Shown piece by piece: positions 30,067-41,735 of a DNA stretch of 64,000 nt. Each line of letters opens with the position of its first letter. The first letter of the stretch is position 1. The DNA is taken from contig CM055828.1 of assembly GCA_029582265.1 (NCBI GenBank), positions 620,001 to 684,000 of the forward strand, given 5' to 3'. Made by a program: the position numbers and the translations under genes. The stretch comes from Zoroaster sp. YZ-2022. Taxonomy: Eukaryota; Echinodermata; Asteroidea; Forcipulatida; Zoroasteridae. The notes under the pieces are model-generated. The model was given only the letters and a program-made list of their open reading frames with translations, searched no databases and was not told where the DNA came from.

Positions 30067-31662
30067 TAAAGGAGAGCATTCCCGTTATCGAGCCGTGATG
30101 TGACAAACGCATGTATAATTTGTTCAGCAGCACTTTTATTCAAGTATTTCCTAATTCGGCTTATATTTCTGATATGAAATGATGATATGCGAACAATGTT
30201 GGAGATATGTGGTTTTAAAGTCATTGTCGAGTCAAATATAACACCCAAATTACGTGCATGTAATGAGGGTGTTATCTGCGAGTCACCAATTGTAATAAAT
30301 GGAAGAGAAACTTTAGACAATTGCTGACATGATCCAAATAGAACAAATTCTGTTTTTTCATCGTTCAATTTCAGGAAGTTTTGTCTCATCCAACTTCGAA
30401 TCTCTAGAATACATTTCTTCAGTGTTTTAATGCAGGAATCGGCAGGTTCTTGAGAAGATTTAAAAGTAATGTAAAGCTGCGTGTCATCAGCGTAAACATG
30501 GTAATTTAAATTATACTTCAAAATGATATCACGAACTGGAAAGGTATAAACAGTAAACCACTGTGGGCCGAGCATAGAGCCTTGGGGTACAGAATAGTCA
30601 AGAATAACAGGCTCGGAGATAGCGTTACCAATACAAACATGCTGAGGCCTATTTAAAAGGTAGGACTTACACCAATCCAGGGCTGTGTCATGTATTCCAA
30701 GATGATATTGAAGGCGGGAGAGAAGGATTTTATGATCGACAGTGTCAAAAGCGGCGCTTAAGTCTAACAAAACTAATGCAGTGATTTCCTCATCCATGGC
30801 AGATAAAATGTCATTGTTGACGCGAAGAAGAGCAGTTTCCGTTCCATGAAATGGTTTGTAGGCTGACTGAAATGTGTCCGACAGGTTATTAGCACGAACA
30901 TGGTCAGAGATCCGTGATGAAACAACTCGCTGGATTGGTTTCCAAGGTACTTAAATTCGCTACTGGTCGGTAATTTTGAAAACTTCCAGAAATTGGGTTT
31001 CTTTAGGGTGGTTTAACATGAGCAACCTTCTGGCTATTAGGGAAACAACCGGAAGAAAGAGATCTGTTTACAATAATTGTGATATACTTAGCAAACACAT
31101 CAATATTTTGTTTTATTAGCGAAGTTGGCACTGGATCAAGTTCACATGATTTTGATGGCGATTTCATGATGAGTTTCTTGATCTCCGTAACACTAGTTGG
31201 CTCAAACATGGACAGTCTACATTGTAGATCCTTGCGTGATGATGTTTGTGATAGAATGGCAGGTACTGAGGGAAAAGAACGACGGATATTCTCAAATTTT
31301 GTGACAAAAAAGTTTGAAAAAGCATTTGCGAGGTCCTGATCGGAGTATGTAGATGGAAGCACTGGAGCTTTGGGTTTATGAAGCAGCTTTTCAACAATGT
31401 TAAAGAGTTTTTTCTGATCACCAGAGCTATCTTCCACAAGAGATGAGTAGTGAGTTATTTTTACCTGGTTAATCATGTTCTTCACAATATCACGTTGGTT
31501 ACAGTATTCTTGCCGATGTACTCCAAGTTTCCCATTGTCACGCCATCTTCGCTCACGTTGACGGCGGATTTTCCTTGCAGCACGGATATCATCATTGAAC
31601 CAGGGGGATTCAGATTGTAGTTTAACAGTTCGAGTTTTATTTTGCGGAGCATGATCATCCAA
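30067..31662 (-). pseudogene. CR1 copy 1: linker and reverse transcriptase
   Basis: 31662 to 31003 encodes the region after the endonuclease (SPWFNDDIRAARKIRRQRER) and the start of the reverse transcriptase ([33 protein letters not shown]). After frame changes, 30797 to 30066 carries the palm: LVLLDLSAAFDTVDHKILL, VPQGSMLGP and YADDTQLYI with the catalytic Asp pair. The frame then runs into the MITE at 30066. The fingers-to-palm junction at about 30830-31000 lies in a third frame. Confidence 0.75.
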
Positions 31663-31907
31663 GATGTTACGGACAGTAGATTCAAATAGACTGACACAAG
31701 AATCCAGCTCACCATCTTCAAGGTTTACATTTTCCAGTTGAGATTCAACATCGTGACATAAATCTTTAATATTTACTTTTTCCAGTGGCGAGTAGTTACA
31801 GAAAATGGTAGGTATGGGAGGTTTTTAAGGTTCAAATTACCATGATTGCATAATGATCAGATAAGCCAGGATGAATAGTTATATTCGAGATAAGGGTGAA
31901 AGTATTT

Positions 31908-33072
31908 TCATCGCGTTATCATGAGGTCAAGACAGTGACCATACCGATGAGTGGGTGCTGTGATGTGCTGTATAAGTCCATGAGCAGAGAGCAGATCTTT
32001 AAACTGATTTGCATAATTGTTTGAAATAATGTCCATATGAATGTTAAAATCGCCGGTTAAAATAATGTCAGATGGGTGTAAGAGATAATCGACAATTAAT
32101 TTGTCAAATTCCTGCAGAAAACTGGAGAAGTTTACATGTTTACCATCAACATCCCTTTCTGGTCGATAAATATTAACAAGGCGAACAGATCTAGAGTTGC
32201 ACGTTACCTCAGCATGCAGAGATTCAAATGTTAGGTAGTCAATGTTAACACTTTTCATGCTGACAGATAAACTGGACTTAAAGAGTAGTGCAACCCCTCT
32301 ACCGGTCTTTATTGGTCTGGGGATATGATGGAGAGAGTAGCCAGCAGAAGTACACTCACGGGTTAGCAAGTCATCATCAGGTTTAAACCATGTCTCGGTT
32401 ATGGCAACAAGATCCAAATTGTTTTGAAGTACAAAGTCAACAAATTCATCCGTTTTGTTTCATATGGATTGAGTATTCAAGACACAGAGCTGAAGTTTAG
32501 ACTCATCGTGAACATTAATTTGGAGTTGAAGTTATGCCAATGTCGCTTGTTGATGTGGTTGAGTTCACTGCTGGGGGTTGGTAAGGCTGGAGTACTAGTT
32601 GTGTAAGTCTGTCCATTCTACGGCGACCAGCTTTTTTACCTCTATGTGTGCGGCGGTATGTTTGGGGTTGATTAGCAAGTATTCCAAGACAGTTCAATTG
32701 ACTCAATGCTGAATAAGATAAAGCTACATCAGTGCATGGAGCATTGCGAAGATTGAGTAGTTCATTGCGGCTGTAGGAAATTTTATGGAGCTGAGTGGCG
32801 TTTGTGGGTGTGTTGATCAGTGTTTCAGGTCCAGGGTTTGGGTTTATGTCATCAGAAATTAAGAGTTCCAGGTGAAAGGTGGCAGATGAATTATCATAAT
32901 ACGATATAGGACGTCTCAAGAATTTAAGATGGCGGATTTTAGGTGAACAATCTGTAGATTGCATCTTGTAGCCATCTACTGATGAGTCATTGAGACACAA
33001 TGGTCTGGACAGCAGGAGTAGAATAAACAGGATGTAGACCTCCATTGTCTGATCACAAAGTTGTTGATCCAA
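31908..33072 (-). pseudogene. CR1 copy 1: N-terminal 2A-like region and AP endonuclease
   Basis: ATG 33072 begins MDQQLCDQTMEVYILFILLL; the part from the second Met looks like a signal peptide. A DINPNPGP motif (about 32827-32851) follows at about residue 75. It fits the 2A consensus end NPGP, at which ribosomes can release the upstream peptide and continue. A basic RRTHRGKKAGRRRM patch comes next. After a short frame break the endonuclease starts (MDLVAITETWFKPDD, RPERDVDGK, ILTGDFNIHMD, THRYGHCLDLMITR), keeping the ETW and GDFN catalytic motifs. In copy 2 the head and endonuclease are in one frame, so they belong to one polyprotein. Confidence 0.7.
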
Positions 33073-33397
33073 ACAAAAGGCTTGCTACAGGTTGTAATCT
33101 CTAGCTACATGTTATAATCTAAATCAGAGTTGACTGCACAAATAAAATGAAGATCCAAAATGTGTATACACTCAACAGTAAAATCTTACTGCACAATCAG
33201 ACAAAAAAAAACAGTTTTTCACTTATTATAAGAAAACAAATGTACAAATACTCACATAAAACGTCCAGTAGATTCCAGGTGTAATAAGAAATCCACTAGT
33301 ATAAAAAATGAAGACAAACTTGTAGCTACAAAACACTTACTTAGCACAAAAACTGGAGAGCTGTTATGAGTGGCTGTTTGTAAGGCGCTCAGTCAAT

Positions 33398-34309
33398 CAG
33401 GAGAAAGGCATAGACTGAACAAACCGGTGCTTAGCACCATCTATCTGGACATGCTGGATTCTGGGTGAGCATCTCAATCATGATCAATATTAGTTTGCAT
33501 TGCCATCGGTAGACAGAACATGATGGACATGTGTAACATGATGAACACAATCATGACAATGTCCCCTGGCAATTATGTGAAAGTGCCTAACCCCTGATTA
33601 CATACTCTACATATTTGACAGGAAAAATTGTGAAAGGAAAGCTTAAATTTTGGGTTTTTAGCCGAGTAACAAAAATATGTTTAGCGTCCAGGTTTCTGAA
33701 AAAGGAAGGAGGAGGGCTTTATTTTTATTTTCAAGATGGCCGCCATTCTTTTTTAAAATTTCGAACAACCATTGGTTTTCCACTGTTCAAACACACAATA
33801 ATGAAAGAAAAGATGTTGGACAAGACATTGAACATGTTTACAGTGGTTTTATTAAATAGTTGGTTCAGTATTAAAACCCTGTAGCCAGTGCCGTCTTATC
33901 GCATGGGCACACTGGGCAGTTGCCCGGGCCCTGTGATTTTAAAAGATTCAATTTCAATGGGACAGCAGCGGTTGAATCTGCTTTCCCTCATGTGCATTGA
34001 AAGCGACATCCTCAAAAACATAGACTTTCAACCAATTATATAAAGCAATTTTCTGCAATGAAATGCCGCAATTTCCAGTTGAAAACTTAATTTTAATGTG
34101 TTGGGGGGGGGCGAGGGGGGTTAGGGGCCCCAGTACATTGCTTTGCCCGGGGGCCTCAAATATTCTTAAGACAGCCCTGCCTGTAGCTCACTTTCACAAG
34201 AATAAATTTAAAGTTGGAAGATAAAAATGCATTGAACTTGAGGTTCCATCCCGTGTTCTGTAGTGCTTTTGTCATTCAAGGAACGTTAGACTTGAAATCA
34301 AGTCGATAA
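33398..34309. other. Intergenic DNA with a YY1-type palindrome, no gene seen
   Basis: No supported gene. At 33732-33744 CAAGATGGCCGCC is a near-consensus YY1 site, and with the following ATTCTT it forms an inverted pair. A poly-G/C patch lies at about 34100-34150. Confidence 0.3.
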
Positions 34310-35078
34310 TTAGCCGAGTTTAGTTGCCGCTAGCTTCAACGGCGTTCCGCGCTGGTATATACGGCGGCGCCTACAGACAAAACACGACTGTCTAACGACT
34401 TGTCCCCGAGTCCTACAATGGAACGTGCGCGTACGCACTCTTGCATGAGTAGGCTCCCCTGCCGAAGTGAGAAGAGATTTCAGTTTTGGATCGTTTAATC
34501 TCTGATTGAGCTCTATGGCCTTAACCAAGGGAATCGCAGCCCTGAGGCAATCCTCTTGTATTGACCACATTGAATTGTTGGACTTCTATGCATCAACTTT
34601 TGTTTTCTTCATAGAAGCTCGAATCGGTTTAGGCATGTCTGGAGCTTTGAAATATTTCTCTACAGAGGCATCTGGAACCAGGCCCTCCAAGAGCTCATCC
34701 TTCTTGGCCTGTTCAAGAGTATGCTCTTTGCTCTTTCCACCAGTCTAAAACTGACTGCTCGAATAAAGCACCTTTAGCCTCCTCATGAGGATTTGCCAGG
34801 GAAGCCGGATCGCTGGGTTCTATGGAACCCTCCTTGCCTGCCTTGGAATCATTCTCTTGGGCTAAATCATGGATACTTCCCGCATGCATAGACAAAACGT
34901 CGCCCCTTGTGTTCACTCGTCTCCGTTTTGGGGAAGCGGAGGTCGGACCATAACCTGACCTGTCTGAGCTTGACGAACTTAGTCCACTCGAACTAGACCG
35001 AGACCTGTGTCTGGATATATAAGGATTACAACTGGAAATTACAATTAATTCACTGGAAATTGTTCTCATAACTATCAT
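34310..35078 (-). pseudogene. Gag-like protein fragment of an unidentified (possibly DIRS-type) retroelement
   Basis: From 35078 on minus: an Arg/Ser-rich head (RHRSRSSSSGLSSSSSDRSG), a basic PKRRRVNT patch, then ALFEQSVLDWWKEQ. One base out of frame (about 34733) it continues with EQAKKDELLEGLVPD, YFKAPDMPKPIRASMKKTK, an in-frame TAG (about 34590) and SMWSIQEDCLRAAIPLVKAIE to a stop at 34310. Ser/Arg-rich heads followed by helical capsid-like regions of this kind occur in DIRS-group Gag proteins, but I hold this loosely. No reverse transcriptase is nearby. Confidence 0.35.
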
Positions 35079-36105
35079 GTCTGTATTGTAAACATCATCA
35101 CTATCTCATAATTACCAGTCTGTATTGTAAACATCATCACAATATCATTGTGCCTTGGCTATAGGAACTATCAACAATAAATTCATCATAAGAGTTCAGC
35201 ATACAGCCACACAAAAAGCCCTACGAGTATTATATTATCAAACAATATTTCTCTTTTATTACTCTTACCTGTCCAACAATAATCCTACAAATGCGACATT
35301 ATTCATGGTATCATCATGGTCACCATCACGTTCAACAGTCAAATCCCTGAGTGTTTGCCATCATTTGAGGTTGACTGGCCCGTCAATGGTCGCCAGGCAT
35401 GCGTCATTTTATTTTGCCGTAGAGGGTGAGCCTTTCTTCGCCAAACCCGCTCGGTCGAAATTCTGGCGTTGATTTTGACGGATGGCCTCCCAAACTGAAC
35501 AGTTTTTGTCACTTTTTTATTGGCGTTGATATGATGAAGGGGCTGTGACGATGTTCCGAATGACGATGTTCCAAAACTAAACTCGCTGGCAGTATCATAA
35601 TTCAAAATACCCAACACGAAAAGCACCACAGTGGTCGAGACCTGCTTTACACTTCACGTGTAAAGTGTTGACATATTGTAGCCTAACCGGCGAGCTCACG
35701 CCTCGGGCTCTTGGCCGCGCTGACGCCATGGCTGTACTGGCAGAGTCTTGGTTCGGTTCCCAGTGTCTCGGAAAATGCCAAGACTTTTTCACTGAGCACC
35801 GATAACAAGGTCCTAGTAATGGGCGCCAGTTGTCTGTCACCTCGGTCGTTTGCGATTTTTAACAAACTTTCACGACTTCCCTCACGCCAAAACTAACGTC
35901 CCTCGTTTTCCATGGAGGGTCAAAGGTCATGATTGTGCATATTTCACTGGTACCGCGCGCAGAGCTTATTCACTGAACGCTTTCTTTACGTTACCAGTGG
36001 TTTTCCCGCGAAGATAGACGCGTTGTGCGAAGTGAAACGTTACTTTCTCCCACCTTTTGTTTTCATTTCCTTCCCATTTCCCGACAATTTTATTCTCGTT
36101 TTATT

Positions 36106-36468
36106 ATGGATATCGAATCAAGTATACTTGCAACAATTCCAACGGATTCACAGAGCCAGATTTCTAACGTAAGGCCATCCAACAAGAAAAATAAACGTGT
36201 CTGGGCCAAGACAGTCTCTTGGAGTTACGATGAAACCGTTTCATTCACTGATCAACGCGTGATGCGTGATGGGGACATACAATTCAAGTTGTTTACCAAC
36301 ACACATCCGGGATTATTGCAAGCTGATCTAGTGACGCGTTCTGCGCATGCAAAATACCGCCAAAGCAAGGGTCCCCTATTTGGGCGCACGAAGCGTTTCA
36401 CACGACATATCGTGGCGATTTTAACATCGTTGCGATTTTTTGGAGGTCTCGATCTCTGTTATAAATAA
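36106..36468 (+). CDS. Unrecognised ORF, possible first exon
   Basis: ATG 36106 lies in TTTTATTATGGATATCG and begins MDIESSILATIPTDSQSQIS, then KKNKRVWAKTVSWSYDETV. About 900 bases upstream are relatively GC-rich, as in a promoter region. The second half (from about 36370) coincides with a repeat-like sequence containing inverted TTTCACACGA motifs, so only the first 80 or so codons are credible. I do not recognise the protein. Confidence 0.25.
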   Translation: MDIESSILATIPTDSQSQISNVRPSNKKNKRVWAKTVSWSYDETVSFTDQRVMRDGDIQFKLFTNTHPGLLQADLVTRSAHAKYRQSKGPLFGRTKRFTRHIVAILTSLRFFGGLDLCYK

Positions 36469-36600
36469 CGAGGGTCCGTGGTAATTATTTAACAAGGATA
36501 GCTTTCACACGACTGGGATATGCTATTTTTTTAAACATGGATGCGATTTTTAGTCAAGGTCCCTTGTTAAAACGGTCTCGTGTGAAAGGGCCTTTTCGCT
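36372..36600. repeat. Inverted-repeat sequence with TTTCACACGA arms
   Basis: TTTCACACGACAT at about 36397, CTTTCACACGACT at about 36502 and the inverted CTCGTGTGAAAGGGCC at about 36577 suggest a small MITE. Exact ends and a target duplication could not be fixed. Confidence 0.35.
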
Positions 36601-37764
36601 TTTTTGTCGATTTTGAAAATTTTCACCCATTGTTTTAAATTCATTTCACTTTTGTGAAGTATCAATTAATTATAACAAATAATTATTCTTGAATTTGGTT
36701 CAGTAATAAACTTTTAAATGTCTGAAATTGCGACTATTACTTTTTGTCCTCATGAGTTTTCTGGACAAATTTTGGTTAAAAGTCATGACATTGTTTTGTA
36801 CAATAACAGAAAAACGACGCATTTTCAGGGGTATTTGTGTGGACAATAGTAGGTGGTGTGGGGTCTTATATAGGACAAAATGCATAACAAAGGGTTGAAT
36901 TAGCAGAACAATGTGTTGAATTAGCATAACAAGGGTCTATTGTAATAAAGTCGAAATCTTTATGAGACAAAATGCATAACAAATGGGATTAAAATTAGCA
37001 TAACAAGTGGATTAAATTAGCATAAAATATTCTAAGCAAACGGATATAATTTCGGAACAAAACAAAATTAAACATATCTTACAACAGATTGCTCTCTTCT
37101 CGTTTCACCATGTTTTCAGATCTTAAGAAGATATCCAGCTCTTTCAACATTTGAAGAATGTCTATTTTATTGCAGTATTTTAAATTATCAGATGCTGAGA
37201 AAGGCAGCAGTGTTACACAATATGGAAGATCTTGGAATCAGCCTGGAGCTTCTATGAGGATGGATGAGGAGTGATGACGAGGAGAAGAATCACTGAGAGA
37301 CTTGGCTTATGTGAAACTTTATCGTTTCATAATGAAGATCAATTTGATCTGGCAGGACATTTAGGTGAAAATAACTATGAAGAAGACCCTGAGTTCGATG
37401 GTCTATACCACCATGATTTCAACTTCATCACAGGTTAGCCAGAGGGAATCAAGCAGGAACAAGTGGGAGTTGCCGAAGTATCGCCTCAGTGACCGGCACC
37501 GGAAGAGAAGTCTACCACCGAACATCAGATGCTCATCATTACGAATCTCCGCCCAAGAAGACTCTTTCATGAGGATGATGAGCGCAGGTACATCACTAGG
37601 ATACCGCGCAGTCGGTCGCCAACCACTTTGCCGACCGGTCAGCGAAAGAAGACTGGAGCGATCATGCCTGGAGCGATCAAGGGCGACGAAACTCCGATTC
37701 AGAAACATCGTACCGGGAAGACTTTTATAAAATAGTAAGTGCGTAATGGAGACAAATACAAATT
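36601..37764. other. Low-information interval with short dispersed repeats and a possible Arg/Ser-rich exon
   Basis: At about 36860-37030 the phrases GACAAAATGCATAACAA and GAATTAGCATAACAA recur several times. From 37360 to 37735 the plus strand holds basic, Ser/Arg-rich sequence in several frames (DEFDGLYHHDFNF-type near 37390; RYITRIPRSRSPTTLP near 37588) ending at TAG 37733-37735. It looks like a decayed coding region, but the family is not recognised. Confidence 0.25.
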
Positions 37765-38264
37765 NNNNNNNNNNNNNNNNNNNNNNNNNNNNNNNNNNNN
37801 NNNNNNNNNNNNNNNNNNNNNNNNNNNNNNNNNNNNNNNNNNNNNNNNNNNNNNNNNNNNNNNNNNNNNNNNNNNNNNNNNNNNNNNNNNNNNNNNNNNN
37901 NNNNNNNNNNNNNNNNNNNNNNNNNNNNNNNNNNNNNNNNNNNNNNNNNNNNNNNNNNNNNNNNNNNNNNNNNNNNNNNNNNNNNNNNNNNNNNNNNNNN
38001 NNNNNNNNNNNNNNNNNNNNNNNNNNNNNNNNNNNNNNNNNNNNNNNNNNNNNNNNNNNNNNNNNNNNNNNNNNNNNNNNNNNNNNNNNNNNNNNNNNNN
38101 NNNNNNNNNNNNNNNNNNNNNNNNNNNNNNNNNNNNNNNNNNNNNNNNNNNNNNNNNNNNNNNNNNNNNNNNNNNNNNNNNNNNNNNNNNNNNNNNNNNN
38201 NNNNNNNNNNNNNNNNNNNNNNNNNNNNNNNNNNNNNNNNNNNNNNNNNNNNNNNNNNNNNNNN
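37765..38264. other. Assembly gap (500 N)
   Basis: Exactly 500 N. It adjoins a 60-bp tandem array, which probably caused the assembly break. Confidence 0.99.
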
Positions 38265-38627
38265 TGGGGGCAATCAACCCGGCACTGCGCCAGTACAGGC
38301 AGTGTACCGTCTTGCCGTTATGGTTTGCCGCAATCAACCCGGCACTGGGCCAGTACAGGCTGTGTACCGTCTGGCCGTTATGGTTTGCCGCAATCAACCC
38401 GGCACTGGGCCAGTACAGGCAGTGTACCGTCTTGCCGTAATGGTTTGCCGGTACTATTCCAGAACTGGCCCGGTTCTGGATCTGTACCGTTGATACCGTA
38501 CAGTTTTGCCGCTATGAAGCCGGCACTGGCCCAGTGCCGGATATCTACCGTCAAAACTGTACGGTACTGCCGGAACAAAACCAGAACAAGCCAGCACTGG
38601 CCCAGTACCGTCATGTTTGCTGGGGAG
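38265..38627. repeat. 60-bp minisatellite truncating CR1 copy 2
   Basis: Three nearly identical 60-base units (core CAATCAACCCGGCACTGGGC, also GTGTACCGTCTTGCCG) run to about 38450, followed by diverged units rich in CCGGTTCTGG/CAGTACCG. The array ends at the sequence CTGGGG, after which the CR1 3' region begins abruptly. Because 60 is a multiple of three it reads open in several frames, but it is not coding. Confidence 0.7.
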
Positions 38628-39790
38628 CTGCTGTGTTTTGTATGTGCTGAAGACGAGATATTTGATTCTGCGGGAGACCATAAAGGAGAGCATTCCCGTT
38701 ATCGAGCCGTGATGTGACAAACGCATGTATAATTTGTTCAGCAGCACTTTTATTCAAGTATTTCCTTATTCGGCTAATATTTCTGATATGGAATGATGAT
38801 ATACGAACAATGTTGGAGATATGAGCTTTTAAAGTCATTGTCGAGTCAAATATAACACCCAAATTACGTGCTTGTGATGAGGGGGTTATCTGCGAGTCAC
38901 CAATTGTAATAAATGGAAGAGAAACTTTAGATAGTTGCTGACGTGATCGATCCAAATAGAACAAATTCTGTTTTTTTGTCATTCAATTTCAAGGAGTTTT
39001 GTCTCATCCAGCTACGAATCTCTTGAATACATTTCTCCAGCGTTGTAATATGACGACTCGGCAGGTTCTTGAGAAGATTTAAAAGTAATATAAAGCTGTG
39101 TGTCATCAGCGTAGACATGATAATTTAAATTATACTTCAAAATGATATCACGAACTGGAAAGGTATAAACAGTAAACCACTGTGGGCCGAGCATGGAGCC
39201 TTGGGGTACAGCATAGTCCAGAATAACAGGCTTGGAGATAGCGTTACCAATACAAACACGCTGATGAGGCCTATTTAGAAGGTAGGACTTACACCAATCC
39301 AGGGCTGTGTCATGTATTCCAAGATGATACTGAAGGCGGGAGAGAAGGATTTTGTGATCGACTGTGTCAAAAGCGGCGCTTAAGTCTAACAAAACTAATG
39401 CAGTAATTTTTCTATCATCCATGGCAGATAAAAATGTCATTGTTGACGCGAAGAAGAGCAGTTTCCGTTCCATGAAATGGTTTATAGGCTGACTGAAATG
39501 TGTCCGACAGGTTATTAGCACGAACATGGTCAGAGATCTGTGATGAAACAACTCGCTCGATTGTTTTTCCAAGGTACTTTAAATTCGCTACTGGTCGGTA
39601 ATTCTTGAAAACTTCATTGTCCAAATTGGGTTTTTTCAGGAGTGGTTTAACATGAGCAACCTTCTGGCTATCAGGGAAACAACCGGAAGAAAGAGATCTG
39701 TTTACAATAATTGTGATATACTTAACAAACACATCAATATTTTGTTTTTATTAGCGAAGTTGGTACTGAATCAAGTTTACATGATTCTGA
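38628..39790 (-). pseudogene. CR1 copy 2: reverse transcriptase remnant
   Basis: 39732 to about 39415 carries [34 protein letters not shown] and [17 protein letters not shown]. 39572 to 39012 continues with LVLLDLSAAFDTVDHKILL, VPQGSMLGP and YADDTQLYI. 38982 to 38628 holds the thumb (NLGVIFDSTMTLKAHISN) and ends in YGLPQNQISRLQHIQNTAA. These are three overlapping frames of one RT, so several one-base changes break it. Confidence 0.7.
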
Positions 39791-40538
39791 TGGCGATTTT
39801 TGTGAGCTATTTTTGCCTGGTTAATCATGTTCTTCACAATATCACGTTGGTTACATAGTGTTCTTGCCGATGTACTCCAAGTTTCCCATTGCAACGCCAT
39901 TTTCGCTCAAGTTGACGGCGGATTTTCCTTGCAGCACGCGAATATCATCATTGAACCAGGGGGATTCAGATTGTAGTTTAACAGTTCGAGGTTTTTTTTT
40001 TGGGGGGGGTGAGCATGATCGTTCAAGATGTTACTGACAGTAGATTCAAATAGATTGACACAATAATCCAGCTCAATATCTTCAAGGTTTACATTTTCCA
40101 GTTGAGATTCAATATTATCATAACATAAATCTTGGATATTTACATTTTTCCAGTGTCGAGTAGTTACAGAAATGGTAGGTATGGGAGGTTTTTTAAGATT
40201 CATATCTGCCATGATTGCATAATGATCAGATAAGCCGGGATGGATAGTTACATTTGAGATGAGAGGTGAAAGTATTTTCACGCGTTATCATGAGGTCAAG
40301 ACATTGACCATATCGATGTGATGTGCTGAATAAGTCCGTGAGCAGAGAGCAGATCTTTGAACTGATTTGCATAATTGTTTGAAATCACCTGTTAAAATAA
40401 TGTCAGATGGGTGCAAGAGATAATCCACAATTAATTTCTCAAATTCCTGCAGAAAAATTGAGAAATTTACATGTCTACCATCAACATCCCTTTCTGGTCG
40501 ATATATATTAACAAGGCGAACAGATCTAGAGTTGCATG

Positions 40539-41396
40539 TTACCTCAGCATGCAGAGATTCAAAGTGTTAACATTTTTCATACTGACCGATAAACTGGACG
40601 AAGTGCATCCCCCACCGGTCTTTTTTAGTCTGGGGATATGATGGAGAGAGTAGCCAGCAGGAGTGCACTCGCGGGGTAGCAATTCATCATCAGGTTTAAA
40701 CCATGTCTCGGATATGGCAACAAGATCCAAATTGTTTTGAAGTACAAAGTCAACGAATTCATCCGATTTGTTACATATGGATTGATTGTTCAAGACACAG
40801 AGCTGAAGTTTAGACTCATCATGAACATTTGGAGTTGAAGTTATGCCAATGTCGCTTGTTGATGTGGTTAAGTTCACTGTTGGGGGTTGGTCAGGCCGGA
40901 GTGCTGGCTGTGTAATAAGTTTGTCCATTCTACGGCGACCAGCTTTTTTACCTCTGTGTGTGCGGCGGTATGTTTGGGGTTGATTGGCAAGTATTTCAAG
41001 ACAGTTCAATTGACTCAATGCTGAATAAGATAGAGATGCATCAGTACATGGAGCATTGCGAAGATTGAGTAGTAGTTCATTGCGGCTGTAGGAAATTTTA
41101 TGGAGCTGATGAGTGGCGTTGGTGGGTGTGTTGCTCAGTGTTTCAGGTCCAGGGTTTGGGTTTATGTCACCAGTAATTAAGAGTTCCAGGTGAAAGGTGG
41201 CAGATGAATTATCATAATATGATATAGGACAACTTAAATATTTAAGATGGCGGATTTTTTTTAGCATACAAGATGTAGGATGCATGCTGTAGTCACATTC
41301 TAAAGATGAGTCATTGAGACACAATGGTCCAGATAGCAAGAGTAAGATAAACAGGATGTAGACCTCCATTGTCTGATCACAAAGTTGTTGATCCAA
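40539..41396 (-). pseudogene. CR1 copy 2: head with 2A-like motif fused in frame to the endonuclease
   Basis: 285 codons are open from ATG 41396. The head MEVYILFILLLLSGPLC is a strong signal-peptide-like segment. GDINPNPGP follows at about 41147-41172, then the basic RRTHRGKKAGRRRMD patch, and without a break the endonuclease start (LQLCVLNNQSI, LDLVAISETWFKPDDE). This copy shows that head and endonuclease form one reading frame. The frame ends where the endonuclease is frameshifted (about 40540-40600). Confidence 0.7.
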
Positions 41397-41735
41397 ACAA
41401 AAGGCTTGTGGTCAAGCTACATGTTATAATCTCAAGCTACAGGTTTAAATCTAAGTCAGAGTTGACTGCACAAAATAATAAAATGAAGATACAATATGTA
41501 TATATACACTGTACAGTAAGATCTTACAGCAGAGACATACAAAATACAGCAGTTTTTCACTTATTATAAGAAGACAAATGTACCAATACTCACATAAAAA
41601 CGTCCAGTAGATTCCAGGTGTAATAAGAAATCCACTAGTATAAAAATGAAGACACACTAGTAGCTACAAAACACTTATTTAACACAAAAACTGGAGAGCT
41701 GTTATGAGTGGCTGCTTGTTAGGCGCTCAATCAAG

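Larger units (their letters stand above)
28640..33397 (-). mobile_element. CR1-group non-LTR retrotransposon, copy 1 (nearly full length, broken)
   Basis: From 5' (33397) to 3' (28640) on the minus strand: a 5' leader, one long ORF with a hydrophobic head and 2A-like motif, an AP endonuclease, reverse transcriptase and a C-terminal domain, then a triplet tail. The ORF is broken by several frameshifts and by a 795-bp MITE (29272-30066). Comparison with copy 2 places the 5' end near 33390, where the two copies diverge. The sequence features (ITETWFKPDD, YADDTQLY, WGDRSFSVAAPRLWN) are those of the CR1/L2 group. The element copies itself by target-primed reverse transcription. Confidence 0.8.
38628..41735 (-). 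mobile_element. CR1-group non-LTR retrotransposon, copy 2 (3'-truncated, internally deleted)
   Basis: The same family as copy 1, on the same strand. It keeps the 5' leader, the head ORF with the 2A-like motif, part of the endonuclease (with a small deletion near 40385) and the reverse transcriptase (39572 to 38627). A deletion at about 39790-39820 removes the linker and the N-terminal RT region, corresponding roughly to 31135-31440 of copy 1. The C-terminal ORF and tail are missing beyond 38628. It preserves the empty site of the MITE that splits copy 1. Confidence 0.8.

Noticed and set aside
31079..31339. Plus-strand ORF within CR1 copy 1 (and the similar one at 47030-47344 minus)
   Set aside because: Antisense shadow of the reverse transcriptase region.
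35595..35896. ORFs of 60-81 codons on both strands near 35700
   Set aside because: Short, overlapping and antisense to one another in a GC-richer patch; no domain.
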